From positions 1-64,000 of the forward strand of contig JBPCQA010000051.1 in the NCBI GenBank assembly GCA_050998615.1: a stretch of DNA of 64,000 nucleotides. Direction: 5' to 3'. The translations under genes were made by a program, and so were the position numbers. The first letter of the stretch is position 1. Every line of letters starts with the position of its first letter. This DNA is from JBPCQA01 sp050998615. GTDB lineage: Bacteria > Actinomycetota > Actinomycetes > Propionibacteriales > Nocardioidaceae. This document shows, piece by piece, positions 41,089-49,534 of the stretch. The notes beneath the pieces are model-generated. The model ran no database searches, was not told where the DNA came from, and worked only from the letters and a program-made list of their open reading frames with translations.

Positions 41089-41516
41089 GTTCGGAGGTCG
41101 AGGCCGTGCTGGCGGCCCATGCGGATTTCTATGCGGCCTTCGAGAGGGCCGACTTCGACGCGATGGCGCGTATCTGGGCCGACGACGACGGCATCGTCTG
41201 TGTGCACCCGGCGGCGGAGCCGATCCGAGGCCGAAGTGCGGTGATGCGGTCCTGGTTGGCGCTGATGGCCAACGCGCCGTACATCCAGTTCTTCTTGACC
41301 GACCTTGAGGCGTCGGTCACGGGGGAATTGGCGTCTGTCTCCTGCAAGGAGAACGTCTTGTCCGCCGGCCACGACATGCCCAACGGGATGTTCGCCGGGG
41401 GCAGCGCCGCCGCGACCAACGTGTTTCGACTCACGGATGGCGGTTGGCGGTTGTGGGTCCACCATGCCTCACCGGTACTGTCGCGTGAACCGACCGGTCA
41501 AGAGGAGACGCGATGA
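41085..41516 (+). CDS. NTF2-like (SnoaL/ketosteroid-isomerase fold) protein in the folate operon
   Basis: This 143-residue cone-fold protein (FYAAFERADFDAMARIWADD, VCVHPAAEPIRGRSAVMRSW, GGSAAATNVFRLTDGGWRLW) starts in a GTGA overlap with folP and overlaps folB by 4 bp. A member of this family occupies the same slot in several actinobacterial folate operons. Its role is unknown. The pocket could bind a pterin or a small aromatic, but that is inference from context. Confidence 0.8.
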   Translation: MSSEVEAVLAAHADFYAAFERADFDAMARIWADDDGIVCVHPAAEPIRGRSAVMRSWLALMANAPYIQFFLTDLEASVTGELASVSCKENVLSAGHDMPNGMFAGGSAAATNVFRLTDGGWRLWVHHASPVLSREPTGQEETR

Positions 41517-41902
41517 TGCGGCCTGCCGACTCTCCGCCAGCCGACCGGCTGGCGTTGCACGGGTTACGCGCTGTCGGACACCATGGCGTGCTGGCGCACG
41601 AGCGTCGAGACGGGCAGGAGTTCGTGGTCGACGTCGAGCTCGGACTCGACACCAGGCCAGCAGCCGAGGCCGACGAGCTATCGGCTACCGTCCACTATGG
41701 GGAGCTTGCCGAACGCCTGCACCGGGCAATTTCCTCCGACCCGGTGGACTTGATCGAGACATTGGCGCAGCGGCTGGCGGCGCTCTGCCTGTCCGAGCCA
41801 GCTGTCGCCTGGGTCGAGATCACCGTCCACAAGCCGCAAGCACCGATCAAGGTGGCGTTCGACGACGTCAGCCTTACTATCCACCGGAGCCGAGATGACT
41901 GA
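41513..41902 (+). CDS. folB: Dihydroneopterin aldolase
   Basis: The 129-residue enzyme cleaves dihydroneopterin to 6-hydroxymethyldihydropterin. Core motifs are LHGLRAVGHHGVLAHERRDG, FVVDVELGLDTRPAAEADEL and VAWVEITVHKPQAPIKV (catalytic Lys). The start is ATG 41513 (ATGATG; 41516 also possible). It overlaps folK by 8 bp. Confidence 0.93.
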   Translation: MMRPADSPPADRLALHGLRAVGHHGVLAHERRDGQEFVVDVELGLDTRPAAEADELSATVHYGELAERLHRAISSDPVDLIETLAQRLAALCLSEPAVAWVEITVHKPQAPIKVAFDDVSLTIHRSRDD

Positions 41903-42464
41903 GACGCCGAACCCGAACATCATCGACCCCGACACCCTGACCGAAGACATGCGGCCGATCCGGGCAGCCGTGCTGTCACTAGGCAGCAACGTCGGGGACC
42001 GGCTGGCCCATCTGCAGGGTGCGATCGAGGCGCTGGCCGACACCCCAGAGGTGCATGTGGTCACCGTCTCGTCGGTCTACGAGACCAAGGCCGTTGGCGC
42101 GCCTGCCGGCTCGGGCGACTTCCTCAACGCCGTACTGCTTGCCGACAGCACGTTGTCGGTAGCCACCTTGCTCGACCGTGCCAAGGCGGTAGAGGCCGCC
42201 TACGGTCGTGAGCGGTCCGAGGTCAACGGGCCACGCACCCTCGATGTCGACTTGATCGTGGTCGGAGACCGGCAGTCGGACACCGACGAGCTGAAGTTGC
42301 CGCATCCGCGGGCTCACGAGCGTGCCTTCGTGCTGGTGCCGTGGCATGAGATCGACGCCTCCGCGACGATCCCTGGTCGGGGCAAGATCGCCGACCTGCT
42401 GACCGATCTGGACACCAGCGGTGTGGTCCAGCGCGACGACCTCGAGCTCGAGCTCGAGGGTTAG
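41895..42464 (+). CDS. folK: 2-amino-4-hydroxy-6-hydroxymethyldihydropteridine pyrophosphokinase
   Basis: The 189-residue enzyme transfers pyrophosphate from ATP to hydroxymethyldihydropterin, preparing the FolP substrate. Motifs are VLSLGSNVGDRLAHLQGAIE, SSVYETKAVGAP and GPRTLDVDLIVVGD (the RTxDxD Mg site), and LKLPHPRAHERAFVLVPWHE. It has a somewhat long N-terminus (first 20 residues). Confidence 0.94.
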   Translation: MTETPNPNIIDPDTLTEDMRPIRAAVLSLGSNVGDRLAHLQGAIEALADTPEVHVVTVSSVYETKAVGAPAGSGDFLNAVLLADSTLSVATLLDRAKAVEAAYGRERSEVNGPRTLDVDLIVVGDRQSDTDELKLPHPRAHERAFVLVPWHEIDASATIPGRGKIADLLTDLDTSGVVQRDDLELELEG

Positions 42465-42480
42465 CCGGGCAGTCGCACTC

Positions 42481-42981
42481 TTGGCTGACCAGCAGAAGCC
42501 TGACCAGGGCACCATCCGGCCGACGCGGCTGCGCGTCCTGGCGGTGCTCTTCATCGTTGGCGCCCTCCTTGGTTACGGGTTCGTCTCGCTCACCGAACAC
42601 CTCAACGGGACCGCTCCCGGGGTCGAGTGGACGTCGGTCGGTGCGTTGGTGGCCATCGGGCTGGTGTTGTTGGTGCTCGCCCAGTCGACGTACCGGGCCT
42701 TGCACCGGGAGGGGCGCCAGATCGACCCCCAGCGGGCGGTCAACTACCTGTTGCTGGCCAAGGCGAGCTCCCTGGTTGGCTCGGTGATGGCCGGCGGGTA
42801 TCTCGGCTTCGGGTTGCGGTTTGTCGACCAGCTCGACTTCGGTCTGCCGCGAGAGCGGGCCATCCGGGCGGGGTGTGCGGCGCTCGGCAGCATCGTCATC
42901 CTGGTTGCGGGGCTGCTGCTCGAGCGCGCGTGCCGGATCCCCAGGGTCAAGGACGACTCGAAGAACGGCCCCGGCGGCTAG
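42481..42981 (+). CDS. DUF3180 membrane protein
   Basis: This 166-residue protein has four predicted helices (LRVLAVLFIVGALLGYGFVS, VGALVAIGLVLLVLAQSTYR, LVGSVMAGGYLGFGLRFVDQ, ALGSIVILVAGLLLERACR). It follows folK in actinobacteria (Rv3605c type) and has no proven role. The likely start is TTG 42481, 16 bp after folK. Its stop lies three bases before that of the convergent ATPase gene. Confidence 0.8.
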   Translation: MADQQKPDQGTIRPTRLRVLAVLFIVGALLGYGFVSLTEHLNGTAPGVEWTSVGALVAIGLVLLVLAQSTYRALHREGRQIDPQRAVNYLLLAKASSLVGSVMAGGYLGFGLRFVDQLDFGLPRERAIRAGCAALGSIVILVAGLLLERACRIPRVKDDSKNGPGG

Positions 42982-42984
42982 TTG

Positions 42985-44151
42985 CTAATGCTGATGCAGC
43001 GGGCCGGTGGAGGAGACGCTGACCTGCTCGGGCTCGATGCCCTCCTCCTCGGCGCCCACCGAGCGCCGCAGCGCTTCGTGCAAGGTCGCCGGGGTCAAGA
43101 CGCCGAGGAACTGGTCACCGTCCAGCACCGCCACCCAGCCGGCGTCCCACTGCAGCATGGTGGACATCGCGTCCTTGAGCGAAGCCCCGTTGGCCACCCA
43201 GGCGTCCATGCGCTCGGCTCTGTCCTTGACAACTCCGGCGCCGTCGCAATCGTCCACGCCGACCCAGCCACGCAGGCCGTCGTTTTCGTCGAGTACGACG
43301 GCCCAGCGGGCGTCCTCTACATCCATGCTGAGGTGGGCTTCAGCCAGGCTGTCGGACTCGTGTACGACGGGGGCACGCTCAAGGTCGGCCCGCTCGATCG
43401 GGGTGACCGCCAGGCGTCGCAGGCCACGGTCTGCGCCGACGAACTCGGCGACGAACTCGTCGGCCGGACCGCCCAGGACGCGTGTCGGCGTGTCATATTG
43501 CGCGAGCCGGCCCCCCTGCTCGAAGACTGCCACTCGATCCCCGAGTCGCACTGCCTCCTCGATGTCGTGGGTGACGAACACGACGGTCTTGGCGAGATCG
43601 TCCTGGATGGCCAGGAACTGGTCTTGCAGCCGAAGTCGCACGATCGGATCGACAGCCCCGAACGGCTCGTCCATCAACAACACGTCGGGGTCGGCAGCCA
43701 GCGCGCGGGCGACGCCGACTCGCTGTCGCTGACCGCCGGACAGCTGGTGTGGATAGCGGTCCGCGAAACTTCCCGGATCAAGGCCCATGCGCTCCAACAG
43801 CTCGTTGACGCGGGCGTGCGTGCGCTTCCTGTCCCAGCCCAGCAGTTTGGGCAGCGTGGCCACGTTGGCGCGGACGGTCTGGTGCGGGAAAAGACCGACT
43901 TGTTGGATGACGTAGCCGATTCGGCGGCGCAGCTGCACCGGGTTGATGTTCGTGACATCTTCGCCGTCTAGCTCGATCCGGCCGGTGGTGGGCTCGATCA
44001 GTCGGTTGATCATCTTCAAGGTCGTGGACTTGCCACACCCCGACGGCCCGACCAGCGTCACGATCTCACCGCGCGGGATGTCGAGGTCGAGCTCTTGGAC
44101 CGCAACCGTGCCGCCGGGATAGGTTTTTCCGACGCCGTGCAGCCGAATCAT
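42985..44151 (-). CDS. opuCA: Glycine betaine/choline-type ABC transporter ATP-binding protein with CBS domains
   Basis: The 388-residue protein holds an ABC ATPase (VGPSGCGKSTTLKMINRLIE, GYVIQQVGLFPHQTVRANVA, LSGGQRQRVGVARALAADPD, LLMDEPFGAVDPIVRLRLQD). Two C-terminal CBS domains follow (residues about 260-375), which in OpuA/OpuC sense ionic strength or nucleotides. The ATG at 44151 is preceded by GAAGG. GTG 44172 in the same frame adds seven residues and would leave only three bases to the divergent permease start. It forms a transporter with the two permeases and the binding protein. Confidence 0.9.
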   Translation of the reverse strand: MIRLHGVGKTYPGGTVAVQELDLDIPRGEIVTLVGPSGCGKSTTLKMINRLIEPTTGRIELDGEDVTNINPVQLRRRIGYVIQQVGLFPHQTVRANVATLPKLLGWDRKRTHARVNELLERMGLDPGSFADRYPHQLSGGQRQRVGVARALAADPDVLLMDEPFGAVDPIVRLRLQDQFLAIQDDLAKTVVFVTHDIEEAVRLGDRVAVFEQGGRLAQYDTPTRVLGGPADEFVAEFVGADRGLRRLAVTPIERADLERAPVVHESDSLAEAHLSMDVEDARWAVVLDENDGLRGWVGVDDCDGAGVVKDRAERMDAWVANGASLKDAMSTMLQWDAGWVAVLDGDQFLGVLTPATLHEALRRSVGAEEEGIEPEQVSVSSTGPLHQH

Positions 44152-44175
44152 GAAACCTTCGCTAGCGTCCACGGT

Positions 44176-44880
44176 GTGACCTTACCCGCGATGACCTGGC
44201 CAGTGACGGACTCGTCATGTTACAGCTTCGTGGTCAACCACTGGGTCTGTGCGTCCTACTGGCACGACAGATCCGCCGAGCTACGTGCCGCCACGACGCA
44301 ACACGTGGTGATCACCATGGTTTCGGTGGCGGTCGGCCTCGTGGTCGCCATCCCGCTGGCGCTGATCGCCCGCCGCTACACCAAACTCGAGGCGGGCATC
44401 CTCGGCTTCTCGACAGCCGTCTACACGATTCCGTCGCTTGCCCTGTTCCCGCTGCTCGTGCCGCTCACCGGCATCTCCGCGCTCACGGTGGTCATCGGGC
44501 TGGCGCTGTACTCGCTGACGATCCTGGTCCGCAACACATTGGCCGGCCTGCGATCGGTCCCAGACGAGGTGAAGGAGTCCGCGACCGCGATGGGGTATGG
44601 CCCGACTCGGTTGCTCTTCAAGGTCGAATTGCCGCTGGCGATGCCGGTGATCATGGCCGGGCTGCGGGTCGCCACCGTCTCTACCGTGGCGCTCACCACT
44701 ATCGGATCGATCGTGGCGTACGGCGGCCTCGGCAACCTTCTCAAGGACGGCGTGCAAAACGACTTCAAGGCAGAGATCTTCGCTGCCAGCGTGTTGTGTG
44801 TTCTGCTCGCAGTGCTGCTCGACGCGGGAATCCTCGGCGCCCAACGGCTGCTGACCCCCTGGACCCGGAAGCGAGGCTGA
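44176..44880 (+). CDS. opuCB: Osmoprotectant ABC transporter permease
   Basis: This 234-residue permease has helices VITMVSVAVGLVVAIPLALI, GILGFSTAVYTIPSLALFPL and TVVIGLALYSLTILVRNTLA. The EAA-like loop is DEVKESATAMGYGPTRLLFK. The start is GTG 44176 or ATG 44191, both close to the divergent ATPase gene. It is followed after three bases by the second permease. Confidence 0.88.
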   Translation: MTLPAMTWPVTDSSCYSFVVNHWVCASYWHDRSAELRAATTQHVVITMVSVAVGLVVAIPLALIARRYTKLEAGILGFSTAVYTIPSLALFPLLVPLTGISALTVVIGLALYSLTILVRNTLAGLRSVPDEVKESATAMGYGPTRLLFKVELPLAMPVIMAGLRVATVSTVALTTIGSIVAYGGLGNLLKDGVQNDFKAEIFAASVLCVLLAVLLDAGILGAQRLLTPWTRKRG

Positions 44881-44883
44881 CAG

Positions 44884-45594
44884 ATGGTCGGCGACGCATT
44901 TGCCTACCTGTTGAACGGGTCGAGCTGGGCGGGCTCAGACGGCATGCTGACCGAGCTGCTCCAGCAGCTGCTCCTGACGTTCACCGCGATGCTGCTGGCC
45001 ACCGTGATCGGGCTGCCCATCGCGCTGATTCTCGGCCATCTCGGCAAGGGCGGTTTCCTCGCCATCAACATCTCCAACATAGGAAGGGCGATCCCCACGT
45101 TTGCCGTGCTGGTGGTGTTGTCGGTTGGTCCGGTGGGGACCGCCGTGCTCGGTCCTTACGGTCGCGCCGGCCTGGCCACGTTGATCGCACTGGTGCTGTT
45201 CGCCTTGCCGCCGATCATCACCAACAGCTACGTCGGCATTCGCGAGGTCGACCGGGAAGTCGTGGAAGCCGCCCGCGGGATGGGCATGCGCGGCGGCCAG
45301 CTCTTCTTCGCTGTCGAGTTGCCGCTGGCACTTCCGCTGATCATCACCGGTATGCGGCTGGCGCTCGTGCAGGTATGGGCAACGGCGACCATCGCCGCGC
45401 TGGTGGCCGGCCCGGGGCTGGGAAACGTGATCACTGCGGGCTTTTACCGAAGCGACTACGGCAAGGGTCTCGCGGGGGCGATCGTGGTCGCTGCTGTCGC
45501 CCTGGTGTTGGAATGGTTCTCCGCGCTTGTCGAGTGGCAGGGCAGCCCGCAGGCCCGGGTGGAGCGGCGGGCGGCCAAGCTCGCGCTGGCCTGA
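44884..45594 (+). CDS. opuCD: Osmoprotectant ABC transporter permease
   Basis: The second permease has 236 residues: LLLTFTAMLLATVIGLPIAL, NISNIGRAIPTFAVLVVLSV, LATLIALVLFALPPIITNSY, and EAA loop REVDREVVEAARGMGMRGGQ. Its pairing with the preceding gene gives a heterodimeric channel. It is separated from the binding-protein gene by a family A repeat of 166 bp. Confidence 0.9.
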   Translation: MVGDAFAYLLNGSSWAGSDGMLTELLQQLLLTFTAMLLATVIGLPIALILGHLGKGGFLAINISNIGRAIPTFAVLVVLSVGPVGTAVLGPYGRAGLATLIALVLFALPPIITNSYVGIREVDREVVEAARGMGMRGGQLFFAVELPLALPLIITGMRLALVQVWATATIAALVAGPGLGNVITAGFYRSDYGKGLAGAIVVAAVALVLEWFSALVEWQGSPQARVERRAAKLALA

Positions 45595-45624
45595 AACACC
45601 GCCGGGCCGGATTATCGTGGCTGA

Positions 45625-45790
45625 AGAGCCCGCGCAGATAGGGATTCGCCGGGCTCGCGGGTTCTCGCATCCCGGCTGGCGGCGTTCTCGTCGGTCAGCG
45701 CACCCCCCCGGTGCGCCTCCCTCCTTGGCCTTTGCCATCCGGGCGCGACAAACCCGCTCCCTTTCCGGTACCCCTATCTGCGCGGGCTCT
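45625..45790. repeat. Hairpin repeat family A, long form (166 bp)
   Basis: The element has perfect 19-bp inverted ends, AGAGCCCGCGCAGATAGGG, with a second internal inverted motif (GCGCACCCCCCCGGTGCGC). Other copies are at 30,105, 49,307, 52,074, 53,760, 54,203 and 59,971. Short copies are simple hairpins with the loop TCGCCGGGCTCGC; long copies carry about 110 extra bases. All lie between genes. There is no coding capacity. It occupies the opuCD-opuCC gap. Confidence 0.8.
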
Positions 45791-45889
45791 AAGGCATATG
45801 ATGTTCTGGCACAACTCGGGTGCCGCCCGGTGCCCGACCTGACACGCGTAGTCGCTTGCGGCTACGGGACACAGAAGGCGGGGCTCGGG

Positions 45890-46999
45890 ATGAGCATTCG
45901 GCATACGACGGCGCTTGTCATTGCGGTGGGGACCATTCTCGCGGGGGCGGCCTGCAGCAGCTCATCGAACAACAGCAGCAGCTCGTCATGCTCGATCCAG
46001 CCCTCCTCCGGAAGCAGCAGCACGAGCAACTCGTCGGGGGAAATCCGCGGCACTGTGTCACGTGACTTCGGGTCGCGTGGCTCGGGCGGCTCCCACAACC
46101 GCGTGGTTGGCAACGTCTCGGCCAATCTCGTCAGCCAGGCGGTGGCCAGAACCGCGCAGAACAAGGGCCCGATCTCGATGTCAGGGCAGAACTTCACCGA
46201 GATGCAGATCATGGCGGAGATGTACAAACAGGTGCTCGAGAAGGCCGGCTACACCGTAAACGTCAATCTGGTCGACACTCGCGACGTCTACATCAAGCAG
46301 CTGGAGTCCGGCGGGGTCGACATCGCGCCGGAATACGTCGCGGGCATCGCCGACTATCTCAACACGGCAGCCAACGGTCCGAACGCGAAGTCCACGACCA
46401 CTAACGATGTCACCGCCTCACTGGCGGCGCTCAAGCCGTTGGCCGACCAGGTCGGGATCACCATGCTCAACCCGGCGAAGGCGACCGACCAGAACGCGTT
46501 CGCGGTCACCAAGGCCTGTGCGGACAAATACCACCTGACAACACTCTCCGACCTTGCCGGGCTCAACGCACCGCTTACCTTGGCGGCCGCACCTGACTGC
46601 AAGGGCCGGTCTGACTGCCAGGGCGGCCTGTCGAGCGTTTATCACCTGAACATCCTCCCCAAGATCTTGCCGTTGGGATATGACAGCCCACAGACCAAGG
46701 ACTCGGTGACCAAGGGCGAGTCGCAACTCGGGGAGGTCGCCACGACCGACGGCGCGGCCGCCGAGCAGGGGCTGGTGATCTTGCGCGACGACAAGGGAAT
46801 CCAGCCCGCGCAAAACCTGATCCCCGCCATGAACACCGCCTTCCTCAAGGCGCATCCCGACATCGCGTCCGTGTTGAACAAGCTGTCGGCAACCCTGACC
46901 ACCCAAGACCTGGCGAGTCTGGACAAGCAGGTCGACGTCGACCGGGTGCAAGCCTCGGACGCCGCCTCGACATACCTCAAGAACAAGGGCCTCATCTGA
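45890..46999 (+). CDS. opuCC: Osmoprotectant-binding lipoprotein
   Basis: The 369-residue product has a lipoprotein signal (TTALVIAVGTILAGAACSSS, lipobox AGAAC) and a Ser/Asn-rich linker (residues 24-50). The OpuAC-type domain follows, with GPISMSGQNFTEMQIMAEMY, YTVNVNLVDTRDVYIKQLES and GGVDIAPEYVAGIADYLNTA. The domain is the quaternary-amine (glycine betaine/carnitine/choline) type. It lies 295 bp after the permeases, with a family A repeat between. Confidence 0.9.
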   Translation: MSIRHTTALVIAVGTILAGAACSSSSNNSSSSSCSIQPSSGSSSTSNSSGEIRGTVSRDFGSRGSGGSHNRVVGNVSANLVSQAVARTAQNKGPISMSGQNFTEMQIMAEMYKQVLEKAGYTVNVNLVDTRDVYIKQLESGGVDIAPEYVAGIADYLNTAANGPNAKSTTTNDVTASLAALKPLADQVGITMLNPAKATDQNAFAVTKACADKYHLTTLSDLAGLNAPLTLAAAPDCKGRSDCQGGLSSVYHLNILPKILPLGYDSPQTKDSVTKGESQLGEVATTDGAAAEQGLVILRDDKGIQPAQNLIPAMNTAFLKAHPDIASVLNKLSATLTTQDLASLDKQVDVDRVQASDAASTYLKNKGLI

Positions 47000-47053
47000 C
47001 CAGAGGCGCGACTCGGCCCCACTAGCGTGACGGGCGCGGCGACATGTCGAGGG

Positions 47054-48256
47054 CTACTTGTCGAGGTCACCGACGACGAAGAACATCGAGCCGAGGATGG
47101 CAACCATGTCGGCGATAACGCAGCCGGGAAGCATGGCCGGCAACACCGAGATGTTGTTGAACGACGCCGACCGCAACTTCAGCCGCCACGGCGTCTTTTC
47201 GCCCCGGGACACCAGATAGTAGCCGTTGATGCCTAGCGGGTTCTCCGTCCAGCAATAGGTGTCTCCCTCAGGCGCCTTCACTACCTTCGGCAACCGCACG
47301 TTGATCGGTCCCTGGGGCAACGCGCCCAACGTGTCCACACAGGCATCGGCGAGGTCAAGCGACACCTTCATCTGGTCGAGCAGGAGGCCGAATCGCGCGT
47401 AGCAGTCACCTTGGCTGCGAGTCGGCACGGTGAGCGCGCCCGCGGCGCTGAGCTCGGCGTACGCGAGATACGGATCGTCGCGGCGCAGGTCGAAGTCGAC
47501 GCCGGAGGCTCGGGCGATGGGGCCGGAGACGCCGTACTGAGCGATCGCTTCCGGCGACAAGACCCCGACTCCGGCGGTGCGGGCTCGAAATGTTTCGTTG
47601 CCGAAGATCTGCTCTTCTAGTTGGGGGAGCCGTCGCCGTACGGCGGTCACCGCGGCCGACGTACGACCCAGCCATCCGGCCGGCAGGTCCTCTTTGAGGC
47701 CGCCGACCCGATTGAACATGTAGTGCATCCGGCCGCCGGACACTTCCTCCATGACCTCCTGGATCGTCTCGCGCTCACCGAAGGCGTCGGGAACCGTTGC
47801 CATGGCACCCACTTCGAGCGGTACCGAGCCGAGAAACATCAGGTGGTTGAGCACCCGGTTGAGCTCGGCGAGCAGCGTCCGCGCCCAGGTGGCGCGGATC
47901 GGCGCCTCCAGGCCCATCATCCGCTCGACCGCCAGCACCACCCCGAGCTCGGAGGAAAACGCCGACAACCAGTCGTGCCGGTTGGCCAGCACGATGATCT
48001 GCCGATAATCGCGCACCTCGAACAGCTTCTCGACGCCGCGATGCAGGTAGCCGATGATGGGCTGACACTCGATGATCCGCTCGCCGTCGGCCGTGACGCT
48101 CAAGCGCAGCACACCGTGGGTCGCAGGGTGTTGAGGGCCGACGTTGAGCACCAGCTCCTCGGTGATCGGCCCGCGACCGCTGTCGACGCCGCCGCGGTCA
48201 CGTTCTTCGACTCCGGACGCACCCGCCCCGATGCTCAAGATGCGTTGCCCGGTCAT
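47054..48256 (-). CDS. Solitary NuoD paralogue (NADH-quinone oxidoreductase 49-kDa-like)
   Basis: The 400-residue protein aligns throughout with NuoD/NDUFS2: LVLNVGPQHPATHGVLRLSV (quinone-site His in PQHPATHG), IGYLHRGVEKLFEVRDYRQI, and LGINGYYLVSRGEKTPWRLK with SASFNNISVLPAMLPG near the end. In place of the conserved quinone-site Tyr (RxDY in canonical enzymes) it has NRHDWLSAF. No other nuo gene is nearby. The only partner is the divergence-free upstream gene for a MidA/NDUFAF7-like methyltransferase. It is therefore more likely a specialised paralogue than the main complex I subunit. ATG 48256 was chosen. Confidence 0.88.
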   Translation of the reverse strand: MTGQRILSIGAGASGVEERDRGGVDSGRGPITEELVLNVGPQHPATHGVLRLSVTADGERIIECQPIIGYLHRGVEKLFEVRDYRQIIVLANRHDWLSAFSSELGVVLAVERMMGLEAPIRATWARTLLAELNRVLNHLMFLGSVPLEVGAMATVPDAFGERETIQEVMEEVSGGRMHYMFNRVGGLKEDLPAGWLGRTSAAVTAVRRRLPQLEEQIFGNETFRARTAGVGVLSPEAIAQYGVSGPIARASGVDFDLRRDDPYLAYAELSAAGALTVPTRSQGDCYARFGLLLDQMKVSLDLADACVDTLGALPQGPINVRLPKVVKAPEGDTYCWTENPLGINGYYLVSRGEKTPWRLKLRSASFNNISVLPAMLPGCVIADMVAILGSMFFVVGDLDK

Positions 48257-48285
48257 GCCATCAGCCTGACACACAGCTCAGCTTG

Positions 48286-48341
48286 CGGAACGGCTGAACG
48301 TTGCCCAACCTCCCACGCGAGACGCTTTCAGCCGCAGTGAG
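48286..48341. repeat. Inverted repeat CGGCTGAA ... TTCAGCCG (copy 2)
   Basis: GGAACGGCTGAACGTTGCCC ... CGCGAGACGCTTTCAGCCGC pairs over CGGCTGAA/TTCAGCCG. It matches the copy at 19,015-19,066. It lies between the nuoD paralogue and the methyltransferase gene. Confidence 0.5.
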
Positions 48342-48370
48342 AGCAAAGGGCCAACCTGGTGTGGGGCCAG

Positions 48371-49294
48371 TCAGCGGGGGGTGAGGAGCCACCAGAAGTC
48401 GCCGAGGCCCGGCTGCGCCGTGAGCTCCGCGACCGCACCGGCCGTCGACAGCGCGCGTAGGTATCCGGCCGGCTGATGGCGGGCCGTCGTCACCGGCGGC
48501 CGACGAGAGATGACGCCGAGTTCGTGCAGCATCTGGCGCTGCGTCTTCATCTGCCCGCCGACAGCCGCGGCGACGGAATCGACGGCGACATGGGCGGTGA
48601 GATCGTGTCTGCCATCGGGCGTGGCGGGAGTCTGCCTCCCGTTGCGGTACGACGCAAGCGTGCCCGCCGGTGGCCGCGAGTCACGTTGGTGCCCGTAATC
48701 GATCAGCAGGGCGGCGCCTCGGCCGAGCCGGGCACACGCGCCCGACCATGCCCTGTCACGAGCGAACCCGACCTCGGCCCGCTGGCCGGGACGATCCACG
48801 GGCCACCATCGCCCGAGCCATTCCAGCCCGGTGGGGTCGATGGGCGCACCCAGCCGTTCCACGCCAGTGTCGGGCTGAATCTCGACAACCCGCACCACCT
48901 GCCGGTTGTCCAACTCCACAACGTCGCAGGGCACGTTGTCGAGCAGCTCGTTGGCGATCAGCAGCCCCCACACCTGGTCCGGAAGCTGCCCCACCCAGTT
49001 GACCTCGGGCGGCAGGTCGGACGGGCGCTGCCGCAGCTCAACCCCGGTCAGACCCAGGTCAGGAGCGAGTGCGCGGATCTGAGCGAGCAGCTCGCCGCCG
49101 CCGGCGCCGTAGTCGGTCACGTGGTGCACGCCGAGTCGTCGTACGAGCGAGACGACCACCTGCGCGAACAGTGGTGAAGCATGCACCGACGTACGGAAAT
49201 GGTCGGCGGGACGCTGCCGTCGGTAGAAGCCCGTCGGGCCGTAGAGCGCCTGCGTCCATGCCGCACGCCAGGTCACCCATCCACCGCTTGCCAC
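48371..49294 (-). CDS. SAM-dependent methyltransferase of the MidA/NDUFAF7 (DUF185) type
   Basis: This 307-residue protein opens with the DUF185 signature ALYGPTGFYRRQRPADHFRT (SVHASPLF) and a SAM-binding motif VTDYGAGGGELLAQIRAL. Later conserved parts are LLIANELLDNVPCDVVE and GAALLIDYGHQRDSRP. Mitochondrial NDUFAF7 dimethylates an arginine of NDUFS2, the NuoD homologue. Here the gene lies directly upstream of a nuoD paralogue on the same strand, 115 bp apart. That link suggests the neighbour is its substrate; it is inference. Confidence 0.8.
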   Translation of the reverse strand: MASGGWVTWRAAWTQALYGPTGFYRRQRPADHFRTSVHASPLFAQVVVSLVRRLGVHHVTDYGAGGGELLAQIRALAPDLGLTGVELRQRPSDLPPEVNWVGQLPDQVWGLLIANELLDNVPCDVVELDNRQVVRVVEIQPDTGVERLGAPIDPTGLEWLGRWWPVDRPGQRAEVGFARDRAWSGACARLGRGAALLIDYGHQRDSRPPAGTLASYRNGRQTPATPDGRHDLTAHVAVDSVAAAVGGQMKTQRQMLHELGVISRRPPVTTARHQPAGYLRALSTAGAVAELTAQPGLGDFWWLLTPR

Positions 49295-49306
49295 GGGACC
49301 GACCTT

Positions 49307-49383
49307 AGAGCCCGCGCAGATGGGGGTGTCGGATTGAGATGCGAGGGGCCGCGAGCCCGGCGGCCCCTATCTGCGCGGGCTCT
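49307..49383. repeat. Hairpin repeat family A, 77-bp form
   Basis: AGAGCCCGCGCAGATGGGGG at the left and CCCCTATCTGCGCGGGCTCT at the right; the loop is GGTGTCGGATTGAGATGCGA and onward. It lies between the methyltransferase gene and the divergent DUF2520 gene. The rest of 49,295-49,534 shows no gene. Confidence 0.75.
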
Positions 49384-49534
49384 TAAGCGCCGGCGGCCTG
49401 TGAGGCAGCGCACGCAAGCATCGGTACGGCGATCGCGCGTTGCCGGTTACGCTGAGTGTGCGCTCCAGCTGGGGCGCAGTAGTCGCGTTGTACGTCTGGT
49501 ACCCCTACGGGACTGGAACGGAAAGGCGAAGCCT

